DNA of 64,000 nucleotides from Sphingomonas cannabina (GTDB lineage: Bacteria; Pseudomonadota; Alphaproteobacteria; Sphingomonadales; Sphingomonadaceae), in NCBI RefSeq assembly GCF_021391395.1, contig NZ_CP090059.1, forward strand, positions 62,001-126,000. The letters are read 5' to 3'. Under the pieces are notes generated by a model. That model saw nothing but the letters and a program-made list of their open reading frames with translations, was not told the origin of the DNA and made no database searches. The position numbers and the translations under genes were made by a program. This document shows, one piece after another, positions 7,618 to 15,676 of this stretch (its first letter is position 1; the number at the start of each line of letters is the position of its first letter).

Positions 7618-8367
7618 ATGGACCGGATGGTCTACACCGCATTGTCAGGGCTCAAGGGCCAGATGGCGGCGCAGGCGGCGATCGCGAACAACATCGCGAA
7701 CGCCTCGACCACCGGCTATCGCGCCGACCGCGTCGCCTTCGAGGCGATGATGCTGAAGGGCGGCGGCGGGCTCGAATCGCGCGCGCCCTCCGGCGAGGAA
7801 GTGCGCGACGCCGACCGTAGCGGCGGCGCCATCCAGGACACCGGCAACCCGCTGGACGTCGCCGTCACCGGCACCGCCTGGATCGCGGTGCAGGCCCCCG
7901 ACGGCAGCGAAGCCTACACCCGGCGCGGCGATCTGCGGATCGCGGCCTCGGGCGTGCTGGAGACCGGCGACGGTTTCCCGGTGATGGGGTCGGGGGGCCC
8001 CATCACCATGCCGCCCGCCGACAAGGTGATCATCGGCGAGGACGGCACGATCTCGATCGTGCCGCTCGGCGCCGAACCCGGCCAGGCGCCGCAGGAGATC
8101 GACAAGATCAGGCTCGCCAGCGCCGAGGGTTCCGACACCGTCAAGGGCCTCGACAACCTGCTCCATGTGCGCGGCGGCGGCGTGCTGCCCGACGATGCCG
8201 AGGCGCGGGTCAAGTCGGGCGCGCTCGAGGGATCGAACGTCAACCTGACGCAGGCGCTGGTCGACATGATCGAGAACCAGCGCAGCTACGAAGTGCAGGC
8301 CAACCTGCTCAAGGAAGCCAAGAATCTCGACGAAAGCTCCGCATCGCTGATGCGGATGCCGGTCTGA
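7618..8367 (+). CDS. flgF: Flagellar proximal rod protein FlgF
   Basis: This 249-residue protein has the axial N-terminal motif (GLKGQMAAQAAIANNIANASTTGYRADR) and the C-terminal motif (EGSNVNLTQALVDMIENQRSYEVQANLLKEA). Length and order between flgE and flgG support FlgF. A GGGAGG ribosome-binding site precedes the ATG. Confidence 0.93.
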   Translation: MDRMVYTALSGLKGQMAAQAAIANNIANASTTGYRADRVAFEAMMLKGGGGLESRAPSGEEVRDADRSGGAIQDTGNPLDVAVTGTAWIAVQAPDGSEAYTRRGDLRIAASGVLETGDGFPVMGSGGPITMPPADKVIIGEDGTISIVPLGAEPGQAPQEIDKIRLASAEGSDTVKGLDNLLHVRGGGVLPDDAEARVKSGALEGSNVNLTQALVDMIENQRSYEVQANLLKEAKNLDESSASLMRMPV

Positions 8368-8383
8368 GAAAGGAAATCAAGCG

Positions 8384-9172
8384 ATGTCGTCCGCCGCTCT
8401 CCATATCGCCCGCACCGGGCTCGACGCGCAGGACACCCGGATGCGGGTGATCTCGAACAACCTCGCCAACGTCAACACGACGGGGTTCAAGAAGGATCGC
8501 GCCGCGTTCGAGACGCTGGCCTATCAGGTCGTCACCGCCCCCGGCGCCGCCAGCACGCAGGAGACGCGCTACGCGACGGGGCTCAACCTCGGCACCGGCG
8601 TGCGCATCCAGGGTACGGCGCGGATCGATACCCAGGGGTCGATGCAAACCACGGGCAACAGCCTCGATCTCGCGCTCGACGGCGACGGCTATTTCCAGGT
8701 GCAGATGCCGGGCGGCACGCTCGCCTATACTCGCGCCGGCAACTTCACGCGCTCGCCCGAAGGGCTGCTGGTGACCAGCGAGGGCTATCAGGTGATGCCG
8801 GGAATCACTATCCCCGAGGGCACCACCAACATCACCATCGGCACCGATGGCACCGTCTCCGCGACCGTGCCAGGCCAGACCGAGGCGAGCCAGCTCGGCC
8901 AGATCCAGGTCGCCAGCTTCCCCAATTCGGCGGGGCTGCAGGCGAGCGGCGACAACTATGTCGTCGAGACCGCCGCCTCCGGCCCGGTCAACCTCGGCAT
9001 CGCCGGCCAGGACGGCCGCGGCAAGGTCCGCCAGGGGATGCTCGAGGGCTCCAACGTCAACGTCGTCGAGGAGCTGGTCGACATGATCGAGACCCAGCGC
9101 GCCTATGAGGTCAACTCGAAGATGATCTCGGCGACCGACGACATGCTCAAATACGTCAACCAGAACATCTGA
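8384..9172 (+). CDS. flgG: Flagellar distal rod protein FlgG
   Basis: This 262-residue protein begins with the axial motif (RMRVISNNLANVNTTGFKKDRAAFETLAYQ) and ends EGSNVNVVEELVDMIETQRAYEVNSKMISATDDMLKYVNQNI, both typical of FlgG. It builds the distal rod inside the L and P rings. It lies 16 nt after flgF behind an AAAGGAA ribosome-binding site. Confidence 0.95.
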   Translation: MSSAALHIARTGLDAQDTRMRVISNNLANVNTTGFKKDRAAFETLAYQVVTAPGAASTQETRYATGLNLGTGVRIQGTARIDTQGSMQTTGNSLDLALDGDGYFQVQMPGGTLAYTRAGNFTRSPEGLLVTSEGYQVMPGITIPEGTTNITIGTDGTVSATVPGQTEASQLGQIQVASFPNSAGLQASGDNYVVETAASGPVNLGIAGQDGRGKVRQGMLEGSNVNVVEELVDMIETQRAYEVNSKMISATDDMLKYVNQNI

Positions 9173-9180
9173 GGCGGACG

Positions 9181-9864
9181 ATGCGCTCTTCCCTCATCCT
9201 CGGCGCCTTCGCCACCATGCTCGCGCCGGCGTCCGCCGACGCTGGCATCTTCGGCGGCAAGAAGAAGGTCGCGCCGCCGCCCGAATACCAGGCGACCCCG
9301 CCGCAGCCGATCCGACCGCCGGAGCCGGCCAACGGCGCGATCTTCCAGCCGACCCGCGGCTATGCCGGGCTCTACGAGGGCGCGCGCGCGCGGTCGGTCG
9401 GCGATCCGCTGACGATCGTGCTGGTCGAGCGCACCTCGGCATCGAAATCGGCCGGCTCCAAGCTCGATTCGGGCGGCGGCTTCGGCCTGACCGGCCCGAG
9501 CACCGGGGCGCTCCATCTGTTCGATCCGACCGACGCCAGCGCCAGCGGCAAGCGCAACTTCAACGGCACCGGCACCGCCGACCAGTCGAACGCGCTGTCG
9601 GGCGAGATCACCGTGACGGTGGCCGAGGTGCTGCCCAATGGCACGATGGTCGTCCAGGGCCAGAAGACGGTGACGCTCAACCGCGGCGACGAGTTCGTCC
9701 AGATCCGCGGCCTGGTCCGTCCCGCCGATGTCGACGTCAACAACCGTGTGCTATCGACCCGCGTCGCCGACGCCCGCATCGCCTACACCGGCCGCGGCGA
9801 CGTCGCCCGCGCCAGCCGCCAGGGGTGGCTGAGCCGCTTCTTCCAGGTCATCAGCCCGTTCTGA
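9181..9864 (+). CDS. flgH: Flagellar L-ring protein FlgH (no lipobox cysteine)
   Basis: This 227-residue protein has an N-terminal signal-like segment (MRSSLILGAFATMLAPASADA), a Pro-rich linker, and the FlgH core (YEGARARSVGDPLTIVLVERTSASKSAGS; NGTMVVQGQKTVTLNRGDEFVQIRGLVRPADV). FlgH forms the outer-membrane L ring. The enteric protein is a lipoprotein, yet this one contains no cysteine at all, so it cannot be lipidated the usual way. It sits 8 nt after flgG. Confidence 0.92.
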   Translation: MRSSLILGAFATMLAPASADAGIFGGKKKVAPPPEYQATPPQPIRPPEPANGAIFQPTRGYAGLYEGARARSVGDPLTIVLVERTSASKSAGSKLDSGGGFGLTGPSTGALHLFDPTDASASGKRNFNGTGTADQSNALSGEITVTVAEVLPNGTMVVQGQKTVTLNRGDEFVQIRGLVRPADVDVNNRVLSTRVADARIAYTGRGDVARASRQGWLSRFFQVISPF

Positions 9865-9875
9865 GGATGCGCCAA

Positions 9876-10970
9876 ATGCTCCGTCTGATCCTCGCTACCC
9901 TCGCAGCGCTGCTGATCGCCGCTCCGGCCCACGCCGAGCGCGTCAAGGACCTCGGCGCGTTCCAGGGCATCCGTACCAACCAGCTCACCGGCTACGGCAT
10001 CGTCGTCGGCCTGCCGGGCACGGGCGACGACAATCTCGAATACACCGTCCAGTCGATGAAGGGCGTCGCCTCGCGCTTCGGCCTCCAGCTGCCGCAGAGC
10101 GTCAACCCGAGCCTCAAGAACTCGGCGGTGGTGATCGTGACGGCCGAGCTGCCGCCGTTCGCCAAGCCGGGGCAGAAGCTCGACATCACTGTCTCGGCGA
10201 TGGGCAAGGCGAAGAGCCTGCGCGGCGGCACGCTGGTGCTGACGCCGCTGCAGGGCGCCGACGGGCAGATCTACGCGATGGCGCAGGGCAACCTCGCGGT
10301 CGGCGGGCTCGGCGCGGAAGGCGCGGACGGCTCGAAGATCGTCGTCAACATCCCCTCGTCCGGGCGTATCCCCGAGGGCGCCACGGTCGAGCGCGCGGTC
10401 GACACCGGCTTCGCCACCGCGCCGACGCTGACCTTCAACCTCGCCCGCGCCGATTTCACCACGGCACAGAACGTCGCCAACGCGATCAACGGCCGCTTCG
10501 GCGTCGGGACCGCCCGCGCCGTCGATGCCGTCTCGGTCGCCGTGCAGGCGCCGCAGGGCAGCGACGTGCGCGCGCAGATCATGAGCGCGATCGAGAACCT
10601 GCCCGTCACCGCTGCCGAGGCGCCCGCCCGGGTGATCGTCAACGCGCGCACGGGCACCGTCGTCATCAACTCCGCCGTGCGCGTCAGCCCGGCCGCGGTC
10701 ACGCACGGCAAGCTCACCGTCCGCATCGACGAATCGCAGCGGATCAGCCAGCCCGCCCCCTTCAGCCGCGGCCAGACCGCGCTGGAGCGCCAGAGCGCGG
10801 TCGGCGTCGAGGAGGAGAAGCGCCCGATGTTCCTGCTGGAGCCGGGACCCAAGCTCAGCGACGTGGTCAAGGCGGTCAACGCCATCGGCGCCTCGCCGGC
10901 CGACCTGGTCGCGATCCTGGAGGCGCTCAAGGAGGCCGGTGCGCTCAACGCCGAGCTGGTGGTGCTGTGA
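9876..10970 (+). CDS. flgI: Flagellar P-ring protein FlgI
   Basis: This 364-residue protein has a cleavable signal peptide (MLRLILATLAALLIAAPAHA) and the FlgI core starting RVKDLGAFQGIRTNQLTGYGIVVGLPGTGDD. It forms the P ring around the rod in the peptidoglycan layer, helped by FlgA. ATG 9876 is preferred to ATG 9867 because GAGG then has a workable 9-nt spacing. The last codons overlap the GTG start of flgJ. Confidence 0.94.
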   Translation: MLRLILATLAALLIAAPAHAERVKDLGAFQGIRTNQLTGYGIVVGLPGTGDDNLEYTVQSMKGVASRFGLQLPQSVNPSLKNSAVVIVTAELPPFAKPGQKLDITVSAMGKAKSLRGGTLVLTPLQGADGQIYAMAQGNLAVGGLGAEGADGSKIVVNIPSSGRIPEGATVERAVDTGFATAPTLTFNLARADFTTAQNVANAINGRFGVGTARAVDAVSVAVQAPQGSDVRAQIMSAIENLPVTAAEAPARVIVNARTGTVVINSAVRVSPAAVTHGKLTVRIDESQRISQPAPFSRGQTALERQSAVGVEEEKRPMFLLEPGPKLSDVVKAVNAIGASPADLVAILEALKEAGALNAELVVL

Positions 10971-11284
10971 CGAGCGTCGGCACCCCGATCGCCTCGACCG
11001 CGGGCGGCGTGTCCAATGACACGTCGCGCACAGCGTCGCGCGACAACCTGCAGAAGGCGGGCGAGCGCTTCGAGGCGATCTTCGTCAACATGATGCTGAA
11101 GTCGATGCGCTCGGCCAAGCTCGCCGACGGCCTGTTCGACAACAAGGCCGGCGAGCAGTTCCGCGACATGCAGGACCAGCAGTTCGCCGAGAGCATGGCC
11201 GCGCACACGCCGATCGGCATCGGCAAGGCGATGACCGAGTTCCTCGCCAAATCCACACCGACCGCCGAGGAGACGACGACATGA
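10967..11284 (+). CDS. flgJ: Rod-binding protein FlgJ (N-terminal domain only)
   Basis: This 105-residue protein matches the rod-binding domain of FlgJ (FEAIFVNMMLKSMRSAKLADGLFDNKAGEQFRDMQDQQFAESMA). The C-terminal muramidase domain of enteric FlgJ is absent; the separate transglycosylase gene at 1057-1899 probably supplies that activity. Translation starts at a GTG that overlaps the flgI stop (GTGA), and the 3' end overlaps flgK by 4 nt. Confidence 0.9.
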   Translation: MTSVGTPIASTAGGVSNDTSRTASRDNLQKAGERFEAIFVNMMLKSMRSAKLADGLFDNKAGEQFRDMQDQQFAESMAAHTPIGIGKAMTEFLAKSTPTAEETTT

Positions 11285-12612
11285 GCGACCTGCTCTACAT
11301 CGGCGCCTCGGGCGTCCGCACCTATCAGTCGGCACTCGGCACCACGTCGGAGAACATCGCCAACGTCGGCACCGCCGGCTATGCGCGCCGCGCCGTCCAG
11401 GTCCAGGAGATCCCGGCGACCAAGGGCCTGCGCATGTCGGGCAACGGCTCGCTCGCGACCGCGCTGACCCGCTCGGCGAACGAGTTCCGCAACACCGACG
11501 TTCGCACGTCAGGCTCCGATCTCGCGCGGACCGAAGCCGGCATCGTCTGGCTCGACCGGGTCGAGCAGGTGCTGACCGGCAACGAGCTTAGCGCGCAGCT
11601 CACCGCCTTCTTCAACGCGGCGCAGGGCGTCGCCGCCGATCCCGCTTCGGTCGCGCCGCGCGGGGTGATGATCGAGAGCGCGGCGACGCTGGCGAACTCG
11701 TTCACCGCCACCGGCCGCGCGCTCGACACCGCGATCGGCGACCTCAGCCTCACCGGCCGCGACGCCGCGCGCGACCTCAACGACCTCGCGCAGCAGCTCT
11801 ATCAGGTGAACCAGGGGCTTTCCCGCGCCGATCAGGGCTCGGCGATGCAGATGTCGATGCTTGACCAGCGCGACCGCCTGCTCGAGAGCATGAGCGCATT
11901 GGTCGACGTCGACGTGACCTTCGACGCACAGAGCCGCGCGATCGTCCGCACCGGCGGCGCAGCCGGGCCGGTGCTGGTCGACGCGGCCGGCGCGAGCCAG
12001 GTCAGCTTCGCGATGAGCGCCACCGGCGCCGCGCAGTTCCAGCTCCACCGCGGCGCCAGCGCGACGGTGATCCCGGCGCAGGGCGGCGCCTTCGCGGGCA
12101 TCACCGAAGGGGCGCAGCGCCTCGCCGACGCGCGCGACGCGCTGAACGATCTCGCCACCCGCTTCGTCGACGGCGTGAACGCGGTGCAGGCCGGCGGCCG
12201 CGACCTCGACGGTGCGGCGGGCACGCCGATGTTCGCGGCGGGCGACCCGCCGACCGAGGTCCGCCTCGTGCTGACCGACCCGCGCGGTATCGCCGCGGCG
12301 GCGCCTGGTGAGGGCACGCGCGGCAATTCCAACCTCCAGAACCTCGCGACGCTGCGCACCGACGGCAAGTTCGAGGCCGGGCTGTCCGACACCATCACCA
12401 CCAACGCCGCCGCGCTCGCCGCGCGCAAGAACGTCGCCGCGGCGCAGAACTCGATCCGCGACGCCGCGGTCGCCGCGCGCGATTCGGTGACGGGCGTCGA
12501 CCTCGACGAAAGCGCGGTCGAGCTGATCCGCTTCCAGCAGGCCTATCAGGCGTCGAGCCGCATCATCCAGGTCGCGCGCGAGACGCTTCAAAACATCCTC
12601 GATATCCGCTGA
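11281..12612 (+). CDS. flgK: Hook-filament junction protein FlgK
   Basis: This 443-residue protein begins with the axial signature (LLYIGASGVRTYQSALGTTSENIANVGTAGYARR) and ends ESAVELIRFQQAYQASSRIIQVARETLQNILDIR, both typical of FlgK. It joins hook to filament and is probably a FlgN client. The start overlaps flgJ by 4 nt. Confidence 0.94.
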   Translation: MSDLLYIGASGVRTYQSALGTTSENIANVGTAGYARRAVQVQEIPATKGLRMSGNGSLATALTRSANEFRNTDVRTSGSDLARTEAGIVWLDRVEQVLTGNELSAQLTAFFNAAQGVAADPASVAPRGVMIESAATLANSFTATGRALDTAIGDLSLTGRDAARDLNDLAQQLYQVNQGLSRADQGSAMQMSMLDQRDRLLESMSALVDVDVTFDAQSRAIVRTGGAAGPVLVDAAGASQVSFAMSATGAAQFQLHRGASATVIPAQGGAFAGITEGAQRLADARDALNDLATRFVDGVNAVQAGGRDLDGAAGTPMFAAGDPPTEVRLVLTDPRGIAAAAPGEGTRGNSNLQNLATLRTDGKFEAGLSDTITTNAAALAARKNVAAAQNSIRDAAVAARDSVTGVDLDESAVELIRFQQAYQASSRIIQVARETLQNILDIR

Positions 12613-12623
12613 GGAGCCTTCCC

Positions 12624-13526
12624 ATGCGCATCGCCTCCAGCCTCTTCTACAATCAGGCCACCGCCACGCTGGGCACGCTCAGCGAGCGCGCGGGGGAGCT
12701 GCAGACGCAGATCTCGACCGGCAAGAAGCTCACCGCGCCGTCGAGCGATGCGGTCGCCTACCGCCAGCTGTCGAACGTCACCCGCACCGGCGCCGACGCC
12801 ACCCAGGACGCCAAGAACGTGACGCTGGCGAGCACCCTGCTCAGCGCCTCCGACGCCGCGCTCGGCGACATCGAGGAGCAGCTCCAGCAGGCGCGCGAGC
12901 TGGCGATCCAGGCCAATAGCGGCACGCTGCCCGCCGATCAGAAAAAGACCATCGCCTCCACGCTCGATGCGATGATCGAGGACCTGTTGAAGCTGGTGAA
13001 CACCCGCGACACCAGCGGCGCTCCGTTGTTCGGCGGGGCGAGCGGCGATACCGCCTACACCCAGGCGGCCGACGGTACGATCAGCTACATGGGCACCGGC
13101 ACACCCGGCGCGATCCCGATCGGCGAAGGCTCGAGCCTGCGCGCGACGATCACGGGCGAAGAGGTGTTCAACAACCTGCCCAAGGCGGACGGCACCACCA
13201 CCGACATGTTCAAGGTCCTCCAGGACCTTTCCGCCTCGCTCAAGGCCGGCGGTAACGCCGGTACCGCGATCGACGACCTCAAGACCGCGATCGATTCGAT
13301 CGGCAACGCCCGCGCCTCGCTCGGCGCGCGCGGCGCCCGGCTCGACCTCGAGCAGCAGCGCCTCACCAAGGCTGCCGCGGCGCGCGAGGAGACGCGCAGC
13401 TCGCTGGAGGATACCGACGTCACCGCCACGGTGATCGAGCTGCAGAAGACGATGACGGTGCTGCAGGCGACCCAGGCGAGCTTTTCCAAGCTCACGTCGC
13501 TGTCGCTGTTCAACTATCTGAGCTAG
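12624..13526 (+). CDS. flgL: Hook-filament junction protein FlgL
   Basis: This 300-residue flagellin-like protein has the FlgL N-terminal domain (RIASSLFYNQATATLGTLSERAGELQTQISTGKKLTAPSSDAVAYRQLSN) and a C-terminal helical domain ending SKLTSLSLFNYLS. It is the last gene of the flgB-L operon, with a strong hairpin 8 nt after its stop codon. Confidence 0.93.
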   Translation: MRIASSLFYNQATATLGTLSERAGELQTQISTGKKLTAPSSDAVAYRQLSNVTRTGADATQDAKNVTLASTLLSASDAALGDIEEQLQQARELAIQANSGTLPADQKKTIASTLDAMIEDLLKLVNTRDTSGAPLFGGASGDTAYTQAADGTISYMGTGTPGAIPIGEGSSLRATITGEEVFNNLPKADGTTTDMFKVLQDLSASLKAGGNAGTAIDDLKTAIDSIGNARASLGARGARLDLEQQRLTKAAAAREETRSSLEDTDVTATVIELQKTMTVLQATQASFSKLTSLSLFNYLS

Positions 13527-13534
13527 CTGGGAGG

Positions 13535-13560
13535 AAAGCCCCTCCCTGGGGAGGGGCTTT
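13535..13560 (+). terminator. Terminator hairpin after flgL
   Basis: AAAGCCCCTCCC pairs perfectly with GGGAGGGGCTTT across a minimal TG loop, a 12-bp GC-rich stem. The 3' arm ends in TTT, but no longer T-run follows. It separates flgL from motA. Confidence 0.7.
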
Positions 13561-13613
13561 GAGAGGCGGAAAAGATTCCTCACCCGCTTTAACCAAATTC
13601 CCACCTCCAGCCC

Positions 13614-13640
13614 TCAAAGATAACCCGAAACGGCCGTTAA
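13614..13640 (+). promoter_or_regulatory. Sigma-28-like promoter upstream of motA
   Basis: TCAAAGAT (13614-13621), 11 nt, then GCCGTTAA (13633-13640) resembles the sigma-28 consensus TAAAGTTT-N11-GCCGATAA; the -10 box matches 7 of 8. The start would fall near 13648, about 33 nt before the motA ATG. Stator genes are usual class-III targets of FliA. Confidence 0.6.
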
Positions 13641-13680
13641 CCCTGACAGGAACGGTCTTCGCCAGGGGGTAATCGAGTTC

Positions 13681-14544
13681 ATGTTTCCGGCGATCGGTCT
13701 CGTCATCCTGCTCGCAATGGTCTTCGGCGGCTTCGTCATCACGGGCGGCGCGCTGGGGCCGGTGATGCATGCCATCCCGCACGAGATGCTGATCATCGGC
13801 GGCGCCGCGCTGGGCGCGCTGGTGATCGGCAACTCGGGCAAGGAGCTGAAGGCGCTCGGCGGCGGCGTGATGAAGGTGCTGAAGGGCCCCAAGTACAAGA
13901 AGCAGGATTATCTCGATACGATCTTCCTCGTCTCCAAGCTCATGAAGATGCTGCGGACCGACGGCCCGATTGCGCTCGAGCCGCATGTCGAGGACCCCAA
14001 GTCCTCCGCGATCTTCGCCGAATATCCGCGCCTCCTCGCCGACGATACGCTGGTCAACCTGATCGCCGACACGCTGCGCCTGGTCGTCGTCTCGTCGGGC
14101 ACGCTCGACGTCCACGCGGTCGAGGAGGTGATGGACAACGCCATCAAGACCCACCACCACGAGGTGCAGAGCCCGCAGGGTGCGCTCCAGTCGCTGGCCG
14201 ATGCGCTGCCCGCGCTCGGCATCGTCGCCGCGGTGCTGGGTGTGGTGAAGACGATGGGTTCGATCGACAAGCCGCCGGCGATCCTCGGCGCGATGATCGG
14301 ATCGGCGCTGGTCGGCACCTTCCTCGGCGTGCTGCTCGCCTATGGCATCGTCGGCCCGCTCGCCAATCGCCTCAAGCAGGTGATCGACGCCGACGGCGCG
14401 ATCTACCACGTCGTCAAGCAGATCATCATCGCCTCGCTCCACGGCCACCCGCAGCCGCTGGTGATCGAGGCGGCGCGCTCCGGCATCGCGCACAAGAACC
14501 AGCCGGGCTTCGGCGAGGTATTCGACGGTTTGAGGGGAAGATAG
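13681..14544 (+). CDS. motA: Flagellar motor stator protein MotA
   Basis: This 287-residue protein has four hydrophobic helices and the MotA region ALGIVAAVLGVVKTMGSIDKPPAILGAMIGSALVGTFLGVLLAYGIVGPLANRLKQV. With MotB it forms the proton-driven stator. A GGGGG ribosome-binding site precedes the ATG. It is of usual MotA length, unlike the short MotA-like protein at 3839-4498. Confidence 0.95.
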   Translation: MFPAIGLVILLAMVFGGFVITGGALGPVMHAIPHEMLIIGGAALGALVIGNSGKELKALGGGVMKVLKGPKYKKQDYLDTIFLVSKLMKMLRTDGPIALEPHVEDPKSSAIFAEYPRLLADDTLVNLIADTLRLVVVSSGTLDVHAVEEVMDNAIKTHHHEVQSPQGALQSLADALPALGIVAAVLGVVKTMGSIDKPPAILGAMIGSALVGTFLGVLLAYGIVGPLANRLKQVIDADGAIYHVVKQIIIASLHGHPQPLVIEAARSGIAHKNQPGFGEVFDGLRGR

Positions 14545-14547
14545 GCC

Positions 14548-15453
14548 ATGCCCGCCGCAAGGGCGCCGCACGGCTCGAACCAGCCGCCCAAGATCATCGT
14601 CAAGAAGGTCTATGTCGAGGAGCACGGCGCGCATCACGGCGGCGCCTGGAAGGTCGCCTATGCCGATTTCGTGACGGCGATGATGGCCTTCTTCCTGCTG
14701 TTGTGGATCCTCGGCGCCACCACCGAGAAGCAGCGCAAGTCGATCGCCGACTATTTCGCGCCGACGCTGGTCGAGATGCGGCAGGAAAGCGCCGGCTCCA
14801 ACGGGCTGTTCGGCGGGGCCTCGCTCGTCGACAAGGACAATTATCCGCACCGCGCGTCGCAGACCGGCACGCGCGCGTTGACCGTGCCGGTGAGCGCGAC
14901 CGGCGGGCTGCGCGAGGGCTCGGGCGATCGCGGTTCGATGAAGCGCGCCTCGATCTTCGCGGAGGACGAGGCCAACTTCAATCGCCTGCGCCGCCAGGTC
15001 GAGCTCAAGATCAAGCAGAACGCGCGGCTCGCCAAGCTCGGCAAGCACGTCAAGTTCGTCGCGACGCGCGACGGGATGCGCATCGATCTGCTCGACGATG
15101 CCGATTATTCGATGTTCGCGCTCGGCACGACCGCGCTGGTGCCCGATGCGTCGGAGCTGATCGGCCTGGTCGCCGAATCGATCCGCGGCATGGACAATCC
15201 GATCATGATCCGCGGCCATACCGACAGCCTCGCCTGGGGCGATCCCAGGGCGATGAACAACTGGATGCTCTCGTCAGGCCGCGCGGAGGCGACGCGCCGC
15301 CGGCTGGCGCTGGGCGGCGTGCCGGAGACGCATTTCGAGCGGATCGAGGGAGTCGCCGACCGCGAGCCGATGATCGTCAAGAATGCCGCCGATCCGCGCA
15401 ACCGGCGCGTCGCGATCACCTTGCTCTATCGGCGGGGGACCTTCGGAGGCTGA
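14548..15453 (+). CDS. motB: Flagellar motor stator protein MotB
   Basis: This 301-residue protein has a basic N terminus, one transmembrane helix containing the proton-binding Asp40 (VAYADFVTAMMAFFLLLWILG), and a C-terminal OmpA-like peptidoglycan-binding domain (MIRGHTDSLAWGDPRAMNNWMLSSGRAEATRRRL). It starts 3 nt after motA. Confidence 0.95.
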   Translation: MPAARAPHGSNQPPKIIVKKVYVEEHGAHHGGAWKVAYADFVTAMMAFFLLLWILGATTEKQRKSIADYFAPTLVEMRQESAGSNGLFGGASLVDKDNYPHRASQTGTRALTVPVSATGGLREGSGDRGSMKRASIFAEDEANFNRLRRQVELKIKQNARLAKLGKHVKFVATRDGMRIDLLDDADYSMFALGTTALVPDASELIGLVAESIRGMDNPIMIRGHTDSLAWGDPRAMNNWMLSSGRAEATRRRLALGGVPETHFERIEGVADREPMIVKNAADPRNRRVAITLLYRRGTFGG

Positions 15454-15479
15454 GCGGCCTATGGGCTCAGCCGGGGTGA

Positions 15480-15566
15480 TGGTGCGGTCGAGAAGACTCG
15501 AACTTCCACGTCCTTTCGGACACAACGACCTCAACGTTGCGCGTCTACCAGTTCCGCCACGACCGC
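15480..15566 (-). tRNA. tRNA-Leu (anticodon GAG)
   Basis: The minus strand folds as an 87-nt class-II tRNA: acceptor GCGGTCG/CGACCGC, anticodon stem CAACG/CGTTG around loop TTGAGGT (anticodon GAG), a long variable arm (TGTCC-GAAA-GGACG) and T-loop GTTCGAGTC. Discriminator A and CCA are encoded (15480-15483). Confidence 0.95.
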
Positions 15567-15676
15567 ACATGAAACCCGCCGGACGTGCCGGCGGCTGGTA
15601 AGGCGAGCGCCCCTAGCGCAGCCGGACCGTGCTGGCAAGCTTCCTTGATCGCGCGGGAACGGTTACCGGCGAAACC

